DNA from: Candidatus Zixiibacteriota bacterium
Lineage (GTDB): Bacteria > Zixibacteria > MSB-5A5 > SM1-73
DNA length: 13,260 nt
Reading direction: 5' to 3'
Assembly (NCBI GenBank): GCA_023127875.1
Contig: JAGMFA010000049.1
Location: 1-13,260 of the forward strand
Shown: piece by piece, positions 1-6,148 of the stretch
Numbering within the stretch: position 1 is the first letter of the stretch
How the letters are laid out: the number at the start of each line of letters is the position of its first letter
The notes under the pieces: generated by a model
Seen by the model: the letters and a program-made list of their open reading frames with translations, nothing else
Told to the model about the DNA's origin: nothing
The model's database searches: none
Position numbers and translations under genes: made by a program

Positions 1-36
1 TGCGTATGCACTCATACGAGCATATGCTCCTTCCAT
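1..36 (-). CDS. Possible 5' end of a gene running off the window
   Basis: On the minus strand an ATG at 36-34 opens a frame that stays open to the window edge (reading M-E-G-A-Y-A-R-M-S-A-Y-A), with a second in-frame ATG at 15-13. A purine-rich AAGGAG at 32-27 could serve the second ATG, but its 11-base spacing is long. The ATG at 36 lies only four bases past the stop codon of the preceding gene, which would suit an operon. Twelve codons are too few to identify a family, and chance is a real alternative. Confidence 0.2.
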   Translation of the reverse strand, partial: MEGAYARMSAYA

Positions 37-40
37 GAGT

Positions 41-628
41 TTAAATAGAATCGGGTATTGTTTTTTCGCTCTCAGAGAACAAAGTTTTTAGCGTCTTGGC
101 CATTCCTTCATATACCTCTCTGGAGCCCAATCTATCTTTGGTGACCGCCAACTGAATATTATAAAGGGGAAAAGCATTTTTCCTCTTAGCTCCTATACGC
201 AAAGGGACCCTGCACTTAAGACAAAGATAACAATTAAAGAACCCATCCTCTAAATCCAGATTAAGCGAGATATCAAACCGATGTTCCTTCAATTTCTGGA
301 TGAATTTTTTTCTGGGAAGGGAAAAGATGTTCAGATCCTCTTTTTGAGCCGAGATCACCCCGTATCTGGTGGAGCTGGAAAGGTACTCCTTTGCTCCCAG
401 AAAGGGGAGAAGAACAAAAATTCGTTTATGCTGGAAGATATCCACAAAGGTGGAGAGAAGATCTCTGGCCATGGCAAAGCGGTCTATATCCGAGGGCATA
501 CATATAAGCACGCTTTGAGACTCCGTCACTTTCTGAGTGAAGGTGAAAGCCTCAGGCTTAAAACGAAGCCGGCTGAACCAACTCAGAACTATCTTGGCTA
601 AAGGATGGATTTTTACGGGTTTCATCAT
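41..628 (-). CDS. Small protein resembling the N-terminal half of GT9 (heptosyltransferase-type) glycosyltransferases
   Basis: A hypothetical protein of 196 codons counting the stop. Central residues follow the pattern seen in the first Rossmann-like half of GT9/ADP-heptose transferases: a hydrophobic strand plus D (FDISLNLDLED), then a segment with a small-residue/RIGA turn (VPLRIGAKRKN) where family members usually read G-A-x-x-R-I-G-F. A full GT9 enzyme has about 330-350 residues, and the C-terminal donor-binding half is absent, so this may be a degenerate or accessory form. No signal peptide or membrane segment is seen, and the protein is rich in Lys, Phe and Leu. I prefer ATG 628 (or the adjacent ATG 625). 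The longer TTG start at 652 would lie only a few bases from the predicted transcription start. Neither start has a clear Shine-Dalgarno. The family link is by eye and weak. Confidence 0.6.
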   Translation of the reverse strand: MMKPVKIHPLAKIVLSWFSRLRFKPEAFTFTQKVTESQSVLICMPSDIDRFAMARDLLSTFVDIFQHKRIFVLLPFLGAKEYLSSSTRYGVISAQKEDLNIFSLPRKKFIQKLKEHRFDISLNLDLEDGFFNCYLCLKCRVPLRIGAKRKNAFPLYNIQLAVTKDRLGSREVYEGMAKTLKTLFSESEKTIPDSI

Positions 629-664
629 CTTAGTTTTTAATTCAAAGGTCAAAAACTTTGGTCA

Positions 665-693
665 AATATAGCCTAAATGAGTTTTTAAGTCAA
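665..693 (-). promoter_or_regulatory. Sigma70-type promoter for the GT9-like gene
   Basis: Read on the minus strand, TTGACT (693-688) and TATATT (670-665) are separated by exactly 17 bases, a near-consensus housekeeping promoter. Transcription would begin around 656-659. This makes the TTG at 652 nearly leaderless and favours the ATG codons at 628 or 625, which would have a leader of about 30 bases. Confidence 0.6.
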
Positions 694-767
694 GTGTGCA
701 TAAAAAATTATTGTAGAGACCAAATACAAATCATACACCCCGCCACCGGGGGTGATCGGGCTAAAAG

Positions 768-794
768 GCGCCCAATAAATTGGGCAACTACAAT
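768..794 (-). repeat. Palindromic intergenic repeat, GTAG-stem family, copy 1
   Basis: A 27-base unit containing the perfect palindrome GCCCAAT-AA-ATTGGGC (770-785). On the minus strand it begins ATTGTAGTT before the stem. It matches copy 2 at 1026-1052 in 26 of 27 positions. A two-base loop is too tight, so the folded form would be a 6-bp stem with a four-base loop. Confidence 0.8.
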
Positions 795-799
795 TCTTC

Positions 800-841
800 C
801 TGTTATTCTGTCCCGTCTTTGGCAGGGGAAGACTTTTATAG
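800..841 (+). repeat. TGTCATTCT/GAAGAATCT-type intergenic repeat, copy 1
   Basis: This unit reads CTGTTATTCT, then CCCGTCTTTGGCAGGGGAAGA. It aligns directly with the copy at 904-945 (CTGTCATTCT, then CCCGCCTTTGGCGGAGGGAAGA). The centre around CTTTGG forms a short GC-rich hairpin in both. It is somewhat degenerate at its right end. Confidence 0.6.
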
Positions 842-875
842 ATTCTTCGGTCGCTTAAGCTCCCTCAGAATGACA
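839..875 (-). repeat. TGTCATTCT/GAAGAATCT-type intergenic repeat, copy 2 (inverted)
   Basis: Read on the minus strand this begins TGTCATTCTGAGGG and ends GAAGAATCTA, the same bounding motifs as the copy at 904-945 but in opposite orientation. The middle differs. Similar TGTCATTCTGAG...GAAGAATCT repeats are widespread between genes in many unrelated bacteria. Confidence 0.65.
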
Positions 876-903
876 AAATGCTTTACCATGTAGGTTTCCC
901 TAT

Positions 904-945
904 CTGTCATTCTAACCCCGCCTTTGGCGGAGGGAAGAATCTTAG
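904..945 (+). repeat. TGTCATTCT/GAAGAATCT-type intergenic repeat, copy 3
   Basis: Bounded by CTGTCATTCT on the left and GAAGAATCTTAG on the right, with an internal CCGCC-TTT-GGCGG hairpin. It is inverted relative to the copy at 839-875 and direct to the copy at 800-841, so the three units together could fold as a larger hairpin. Confidence 0.65.
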
Positions 946-990
946 TCTTTATCTCCCCTCCCTGTCCCTCTCCCCAAGAGGCTGTGTCGC

Positions 991-1017
991 AATGTAGTTG
1001 CCTGATTTATCAGGCAC
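991..1017 (+). repeat. Palindromic intergenic repeat, GTAG-stem family, copy 3 (variant stem)
   Basis: This unit reads AATGTAGTT followed by the palindrome GCCTGAT-TT-ATCAGGC (1000-1015). It shares the GTAGTTGCC lead and TT centre with the other copies. The stem differs at paired positions on both arms (CAAT/ATTG becomes TGAT/ATCA), so pairing is kept. Confidence 0.7.
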
Positions 1018-1025
1018 AACATAGA

Positions 1026-1052
1026 GCGCCCAATGAATTGGGCAACTACAAT
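1026..1052 (-). repeat. Palindromic intergenic repeat, GTAG-stem family, copy 2
   Basis: This copy is identical to the unit at 768-794 except for one base in the loop (GCCCAAT-GA-ATTGGGC at 1028-1043). It is oriented like copy 1 and opposite to the neighbouring variant copy at 991-1017. Confidence 0.8.
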
Positions 1053-1105
1053 ATATCCTATATGGTTGCTCACTAAAGGTAATTATGACACAACCTGCAA
1101 GGGGG

Positions 1106-1122
1106 GAGAGGGAAACCCTCTC
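1106..1122. repeat. Stem-loop GAGAGGG-AAA-CCCTCTC
   Basis: A perfect 7-bp stem with a three-base loop, directly abutting the larger stem-loop at 1123-1155. Its left arm overlaps the right arm of the outer inverted repeat at 965-1113, so the two structures are mutually exclusive. Confidence 0.6.
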
Positions 1123-1155
1123 TGTTGGGGTGGGGGTTGGACCCCCACCCCAACA
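1123..1155. terminator. Strong GC-rich stem-loop downstream of the acetyltransferase gene
   Basis: A perfect 15-bp stem, TGTTGGGGTGGGGGT paired with its complement at 1141-1155, around a TGG loop. On the minus strand it begins 17 bases past the stop codon of the acetyltransferase gene. No T-run follows it on that strand, so it is not a classical intrinsic terminator. It could act as a 3'-end stabiliser or be a REP-like element. Confidence 0.45.
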
Positions 1156-1172
1156 TGTGGCGAAACGAAACC

Positions 1173-2090
1173 TTAGAACCAATCAAGTATCCCCAAGTAA
1201 AAGGATTTGCCGTAGACTTGGTCAATCTCGGCGTCTGTTAGGTTCTTCACCATCAACACGCCGTGTCCTCCTTTTTGAACCCGATATCCTTTCGATTTAT
1301 ACATGCCGAGAAGCCATTCGTCTGTAACCACATGGTTAATCACAGCACTTTTGGCAGCCTGTTCGATCTCATTAATGAGCTCCTCGTAAGTAGTCTGATC
1401 GAACGCCACTAATTCCTGCACCTTTGTCACGTTTTGGGTCTCCGTCAGCAAAGCGTAACCGTTCTGCTTGAAGATCGATCTTTGCTCGTCAAATCTTTTG
1501 CGCTTGGCATACATAGTGACAAAATCTTTTTGTCTGACCACAAATCCGGTCTTACCTTCCACGGACTTCTGGTAGAGCCGATAGATTTTCTCAGGATTGA
1601 TGGTGGGGCTGACGTTTTTCCCGCCAGATTCTGTCTTGTCCAAAACCTTGAAAACGCCTTTGACTCGATTGACAGCCTCAACTTCCTTATATCCCAGTTT
1701 CCGGTAGAAGGCATAGGCGATTATGGTGCGGCCGGTGCAGAGGAAGGAGAAGCGGTAATTCTGTGAGCGGAAATAGTCGTGAGCCTTTTCCATAAGTGTC
1801 TTGCTGATTCCCTGCCGTGCAAAACCGGGATTGGTTGCCACTGCCCAGACACCTCCGATTAGCTCCACTTTGCCTTGGACAGTTCTGGTCGGAATATCCA
1901 TCACTCCGACGAAGCCTACCAGTCGGTCATCCTCCACCGCGCAGAAACCAACCGGGCTGTTTTTCAGCCTTGTGTCTTTGGCTATCCTTTCTTCCATTGC
2001 TTTTGGTGAGATGGGCCACCAGAAGGCAATATCCATCAACATCATGAAATCTTCCTTGGGTTCTAATTCTCTGTAAGTTACGATCTTCAT
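1173..2090 (-). CDS. GNAT-family N-acetyltransferase with a C-terminal extension
   Basis: A cytoplasmic acetyl-CoA-dependent acyltransferase of 305 residues; the substrate cannot be told. Residues about 1-145 form a GNAT domain. Motif A is the strand VWAVATNPGF (81-90) followed by the pyrophosphate-loop segment ARQGISKTLM (91-100). The late strand and helix are SFLCTGRTIIAYAFYRKLGYKEV (115-137), with the family's typical A-x-x-F-Y-x-x-x-G-Y ending. The loop departs somewhat from the Q/R-x-x-G-x-G/A consensus, with Ala at the first position and Ser at the last. Residues 150-305 may be a second, degenerate GNAT-like or sterol-carrier-like half, as in several 300-residue GNAT proteins. The ATG at 2090 is preceded by a weak purine stretch (AGAGAG). 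A palindromic repeat (2137-2163) sits about 50 bases upstream. Two GC-rich stem-loops follow the stop codon. Confidence 0.85.
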   Translation of the reverse strand: MKIVTYRELEPKEDFMMLMDIAFWWPISPKAMEERIAKDTRLKNSPVGFCAVEDDRLVGFVGVMDIPTRTVQGKVELIGGVWAVATNPGFARQGISKTLMEKAHDYFRSQNYRFSFLCTGRTIIAYAFYRKLGYKEVEAVNRVKGVFKVLDKTESGGKNVSPTINPEKIYRLYQKSVEGKTGFVVRQKDFVTMYAKRKRFDEQRSIFKQNGYALLTETQNVTKVQELVAFDQTTYEELINEIEQAAKSAVINHVVTDEWLLGMYKSKGYRVQKGGHGVLMVKNLTDAEIDQVYGKSFYLGILDWF

Positions 2091-2136
2091 GATCCACTCT
2101 CTTTTTTTAAAAAGAAATTTTATCTTGTTTCCCTAC

Positions 2137-2163
2137 GTAGAAAGCTAAAGCTTTCCGCTACAT
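2137..2163 (-). repeat. Palindromic intergenic repeat, GTAG-stem family, copy 4 (variant stem)
   Basis: On the minus strand this reads AATGTAGCG then GAAAGCT-TT-AGCTTTC (perfect palindrome at 2140-2155). It keeps the GTAG-NN-7-base arm-TT-7-base arm layout of the copies at 768-1052 but has an entirely different stem sequence. It lies in the spacer upstream of the acetyltransferase gene and could fall in its mRNA leader. Confidence 0.5.
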
Positions 2164-2269
2164 TTGAAAAATGAAGGGAAAAGTGAGTAAATCAAAAATC
2201 GACAATCTCATCCTTTATTATGTTAAGCTTATCTCATGTTAAATGAAGGCAAGGAAAACTCAGTTTAAT

Positions 2270-5200
2270 CTATCCGACCAGACTCAGCAGTTTTCTATAG
2301 TCTTTGGGATTCCCATGCTTGATTTTCTTGTGTAGATTTGCAGTTTCTGGCTCGGGTTCGATCTCAAGATATCTTCTCAGGTTCTCTTCACATACTTTGA
2401 ACTGTCGTATGGCGGCGGTGCGACTTCCCAGAAGGGCGTAGGAGAGCATTATCATGCGGTGTGCCTCCTCATCCGTGGGGTCAGATAAAAGCAAAGACTG
2501 AAGGTAACGGATGCAGTTTTCATAATCGCACTTTTCCCAGGTTGATTGAGCCAGTCTCCGGAACACGATGTTATACTTTTCTCTGTATTCATCCCGGGCT
2601 TCCTCTACCCAGCGTTCATAGAAATCTTCTAACAGATTGAAAGAATAAAGCTCTGCCGCCTTCTGGTATTCTGAGTCCATCAGATGAAACTTCTCCTCTT
2701 TCTGGAAGCGAAGGGTATTGTCCAGGTGGGACAAAAATTCACTAACATCAGACCAGATCTTACCCTCCCAGTTTAATCGATAGACCCCGGCCTGGGAGGT
2801 GAGATATTCTCCTTTCTCCTTCTCCATGGTTTTTCTGAGATGAGAAAGGGTCACGTGGAAGGTATTGCCCAGACTTTGAGGATCGATTTCTGGCCAGATG
2901 GCATCCACCAGCTTATCCCGGGTGACCCCGATCTTTTTGGGATCGTTCACCACCAGATAAATCAGAATCTGCTTGGCTTTGACCGATCCCCACTCCTTCG
3001 CTGAAATCTCTTCGGTTTCATATGGTCGATATACCCTGAGCCTTCCAAAGCAGTAGATACGTAGATGATCTATATAATCGCCACTTATCCCCACCGGGAC
3101 GGGGGATTCCGGCTGTTTCTCAGCTTCTCTTTTTACCTTCATATGAGTGGTTTTCTGTTCTATTTCCCTTAGGACAGACTCCAATTCTGATTCCAGACGA
3201 CTATCCCTTATTTTCTCTTTTAAAAAGATCAGTCTCTTTTCAAAATTAAGCGCGGTAAATATCTTTATAGTCTGGTTTAAGGCATCAATACCTCTTTGAA
3301 ATAGAACTTCCCTTTCTTTTGGTTTTTCTGAGATGGCCATCTGTGCCAGACAGAGCCCCAGACTTCCCTGTGTTTGCGCCAATTGGAAAGAAGAGCCTAA
3401 TTCCTCAAAGATGATTTTACTCTCCTGCAGTAGTCTTTCTGCGTTCTCCCATTCCTTAAGGGAAAGGTAGAATTGTCCTAAAGTTCTTTTTGAAATTCCT
3501 ATGTCTCGTTTGGAAGACTGTTTGGTAGCCAAATCCAAAGCTTCCTTGACTAAATTTAGCCCTTTTTCATGATGGCCAAGTTTAAAATGGGTCAATCCCA
3601 GATCTGTTTGAATCTCCGACAGAATATCTTTAGCCCCTATCTTCTGGCAGATGGTAAAACTCTGGTTCACATAATCCAAAGCTTTATCCATCTGACCCTG
3701 GGATAAAAAAATCATCCCTAAGTTGTCAAGAGCCGATACCATTCCGCGCCGGTCCCCGTACTGCTCTCTGATCATCAAACTCTTTTCAAGAAAACCGAGT
3801 GCCTTCTCCCATTCCCCTCTATCCCTATATAGCACCCCTAAGTTATTATAGATGAAGCCTTTCCAGGAGAGATTGGCCATCTCCTGAGCTACATTCAATG
3901 CTTTATAGTAGTAATCCTCAGCTTTGTCGTACTGTCCCAGGTTAAGATGAATCACTCCCAGATTGATCTTCAAAGCGGATAGCCTTGACTTATCCTGAAC
4001 TTTCTGTTGGATTTCCAGACATCGATTAAAATACTCAATAGCCTTCTCATAATTTCCCTGATTGTAAGCCACCCAACCAAGATTGTTATAGCTCTTTTCT
4101 ATCAGGGAGAGATGTTTTCTCTTGCGGGCGAGTCTAATCCCCTTCTCAGACCAGTGAATACACTTCTGGTGTTCTCCCTTCATGATATAAGTTAAACCCA
4201 AGAGATTACAGATGGTGATATACTCCGTGCGCTTAGGTTCAGAGGACATCTCTTTCAGTTTTTTTAAGGCAAGCTCATAATAAGAGATGGCGTTAGAGTA
4301 GTCACTTATGGTATGATAAACATAACCGATCTTTCGATACATCTGAGCTTCCTTAAGCTGGTCTAAAAGTTTTTGAGTTTCTCCCAGCTTCAAAGCTTCC
4401 TGGTAGGAATGTATGGCGGAATCCGATTTGCCTACTCTGCTCTGAGCTTCACCTAATAGTTCAAGAAGTTTGAGCAACTTCGCATGTTTCTCTTTGGAGG
4501 CAGGGATACCCTTGAGAAGCTCCAGTGCTTGGAGAAGGTATTGCTCTGCTTTTCCTTCAGAGTATTGCTTCTGCATCTTCTGCCCTGCCTGAATCAAATA
4601 ATTTATGCTTTTTCTCAAAGAGCTTCGATCTTTTCTCCCTCGGCTGAAATGATAAGCTAAATCCTCCACTTTTTGCGAAAGTTTAACCTTTCCTTTATCC
4701 TTCCCCAGAATGGTTGCTATCTTTTGATGAGTTCTCTCTCTGACTTCCGGGCTAAGACTCTGATAGATATGAAGACGCACGATGTGATGGGTAAAACGAT
4801 AAATCGCCTTTTCTTTTTCCTCATCTGAAATCTTCTGTATTAAGTTTTTTACAATCAGGTCTCCTACGATTCTTCTTAATTGAATGGGAGAGCTGGTTAG
4901 AAGTTTTTGTAAGGTTTCAAGATCGAATCTGTCACCTATCACTGAAGCAAGCGATAGCACTTTTTGGGATAATTTATCCAGTCCCCTTAGTCTTCGTTCG
5001 ATCACGTTCTGCAGGGTAGCAGGATCTAAGATTCTTTCCCGGTATTCCTCTTTGATCTCCCAGCGGGATTCAACCGGATCGAAAAAGAAGACATCCTGCT
5101 CCATTCCCGATCTTAGGGTTTCGTTTATGAATAAAGGATTGCCTGCAGTATAATCTAGAAGCCACTTAAAGAAGTTTTGGGTCAATTTCTGGTTGAAGAA

Positions 5201-5914
5201 GGCTTCCACCAGATTTTTTACCTCTTCTGGGGACAGAGTGGAAAGCTTCAATCTATGGACTAACCTCTGATCCTCCAGATTGCCAAGCCAGCCCTCGGTG
5301 AAAGAGCCTAATTCCGTGCCCCGGCTGGTGGCGACCACTAAGATGGGAGATTTCCTGAAATTGGTGATCAGACATCTCAAAAGTTCTAAGGTATCCGGCT
5401 CCAACCAGTGAAGATCCTCAATGCCTAAGATCAGAGGATAACGATGGGAAAGCTTTAGAAAGAAAAGCAAAAGCGTGTCATAAAATCTCTGCTTCTCCTC
5501 TCTGGGTGACAGGGGAGGGGTGGTGATACGAGATATATCAAAGGGAATGTATTCCTCAAGTTCGGGAACTATCTTCTTCAGGAGGGCAATAGTTAAATTA
5601 TCTAAAAGAGGTGCCAAATATCGGGTGTCGTAATTAATGGAGAAAAAGTAGTTACGAAGCATCTCTGAAAAAAGCCGGTAAGGTGAGATCTCCTTGTGGT
5701 ATCCATGTCCCCGGACCACCATAGCTCCCCGGGGCTCTATCCGATCCAGAAATTGTTCCACCAGTCTGGTTTTACCTATTCCGGTCTCCCCTTCAATCAA
5801 CACGAAACTTCCCTGATTCTCCAAAATGGAATCGAAAAACCCCTCCAGAAGTTTCAGCTCATTTTCTCTTCCCACAAAGGGAGCGTCCTTATTTTTGGAA
5901 AACCGTATGTTCAC
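2270..5914 (-). CDS. Large ATPase-TPR transcription regulator with C-terminal SARP-type winged helix and BTAD domain
   Basis: A cytoplasmic signal-integrating regulator of 1214 residues. Residues about 12-300 are an AAA/STAND-type ATPase (AAA_16-like): Walker A GETGIGKT (42-49), Walker B ILGIEDLHW (162-170), a sensor-like VVATSR (193-198), and the GNPLFINE motif (258-265). Residues about 440-895 are TPR repeats. Eight of them keep the L-G pair at an exact 40-residue spacing (Gly 573, 613, 653, 693, 733, 773, 813, 853). Residues about 946-1050 match the OmpR/SARP winged-helix DNA-binding domain (FGRLRVY, KQILIYLV, KLVDAIWP, LSHLRKTM, GVYRLNW). Residues about 1057-1200 match the bacterial transcriptional activator domain (BTAD). 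In AfsR-like regulators the winged helix and BTAD come first; here they come last, as the LuxR domain does in MalT/LAL regulators. The start is GTG, with AAAGG six bases upstream. The gene follows the peptidase gene by 234 bases in the same direction. Ligand and target are unknown. Confidence 0.9.
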   Translation of the reverse strand: MNIRFSKNKDAPFVGRENELKLLEGFFDSILENQGSFVLIEGETGIGKTRLVEQFLDRIEPRGAMVVRGHGYHKEISPYRLFSEMLRNYFFSINYDTRYLAPLLDNLTIALLKKIVPELEEYIPFDISRITTPPLSPREEKQRFYDTLLLFFLKLSHRYPLILGIEDLHWLEPDTLELLRCLITNFRKSPILVVATSRGTELGSFTEGWLGNLEDQRLVHRLKLSTLSPEEVKNLVEAFFNQKLTQNFFKWLLDYTAGNPLFINETLRSGMEQDVFFFDPVESRWEIKEEYRERILDPATLQNVIERRLRGLDKLSQKVLSLASVIGDRFDLETLQKLLTSSPIQLRRIVGDLIVKNLIQKISDEEKEKAIYRFTHHIVRLHIYQSLSPEVRERTHQKIATILGKDKGKVKLSQKVEDLAYHFSRGRKDRSSLRKSINYLIQAGQKMQKQYSEGKAEQYLLQALELLKGIPASKEKHAKLLKLLELLGEAQSRVGKSDSAIHSYQEALKLGETQKLLDQLKEAQMYRKIGYVYHTISDYSNAISYYELALKKLKEMSSEPKRTEYITICNLLGLTYIMKGEHQKCIHWSEKGIRLARKRKHLSLIEKSYNNLGWVAYNQGNYEKAIEYFNRCLEIQQKVQDKSRLSALKINLGVIHLNLGQYDKAEDYYYKALNVAQEMANLSWKGFIYNNLGVLYRDRGEWEKALGFLEKSLMIREQYGDRRGMVSALDNLGMIFLSQGQMDKALDYVNQSFTICQKIGAKDILSEIQTDLGLTHFKLGHHEKGLNLVKEALDLATKQSSKRDIGISKRTLGQFYLSLKEWENAERLLQESKIIFEELGSSFQLAQTQGSLGLCLAQMAISEKPKEREVLFQRGIDALNQTIKIFTALNFEKRLIFLKEKIRDSRLESELESVLREIEQKTTHMKVKREAEKQPESPVPVGISGDYIDHLRIYCFGRLRVYRPYETEEISAKEWGSVKAKQILIYLVVNDPKKIGVTRDKLVDAIWPEIDPQSLGNTFHVTLSHLRKTMEKEKGEYLTSQAGVYRLNWEGKIWSDVSEFLSHLDNTLRFQKEEKFHLMDSEYQKAAELYSFNLLEDFYERWVEEARDEYREKYNIVFRRLAQSTWEKCDYENCIRYLQSLLLSDPTDEEAHRMIMLSYALLGSRTAAIRQFKVCEENLRRYLEIEPEPETANLHKKIKHGNPKDYRKLLSLVG

Positions 5915-6148
5915 AGTTTACCTTTCCGTTTTTTAAGATTCTCCTGCCTACCTGATGCTACTTATAAATAAAAGTGTATTTACGAAAAATCAACAAAATT
6001 TTTCTCTTTGTGAGATTATATGAGAATAGTCCGATTTACACCTCACCTCGTCCTAAGACCCACTGAATGATTTTTTCAGAAGAAAAGCCCCAGCTCCGTT
6101 GAAGCAGATGCCTCTTCATGTCCAACAGAATAGGTTGACAGATGGGGA

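Larger units (their letters stand above)
965..1113. repeat. Nested inverted-repeat element
   Basis: The outer arms are TCCCTCTCCCC (965-975) and GGGGAGAGGGA (1103-1113), a perfect 11-base inverted repeat. Just inside lie AGGCTGTGTCGCAAT (979-993) and ATTATGACACAACCT (1082-1096), complementary in 12 of 15 positions. The roughly 90-base core carries two oppositely oriented palindrome units. There is no coding potential. The layout resembles a small non-autonomous element or a composite REP-like block. No target-site duplication is obvious. Confidence 0.55.
653..1172. other. Repeat-filled intergenic spacer of about 520 bases
   Basis: No credible gene lies here, because the open frames simply run through repeats. 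In order the stretch holds: the promoter of the leftward gene; a small hairpin CACCCC/GGGGTG at 736-754; a palindrome unit at 768-794; three copies of a TGTCATTCT...GAAGAATCT-type repeat between 800 and 945; a nested set of inverted repeats between 951 and 1113 that encloses two more palindrome units; and two abutting GC-rich stem-loops at 1106-1155. The stretch separates two genes transcribed in the same direction, and its stem-loops lie downstream of the acetyltransferase gene. Confidence 0.75.

Noticed and set aside
658..858. 66-codon open frame on the plus strand
   Set aside because: It runs through the leftward promoter, a palindrome copy and part of an intergenic repeat, has no ribosome-binding site and does not look like a protein family.
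949..1327. Overlapping open frames on both strands around 949-1327
   Set aside because: They are low-complexity translations of the C-rich/G-rich inverted repeats, or antisense to the acetyltransferase gene.
5950..6000. TTGATT with TATTTA 17 bases away as promoter of the regulator gene
   Set aside because: The -10 box matches consensus at only three positions in an AT-rich stretch, so chance is likely.
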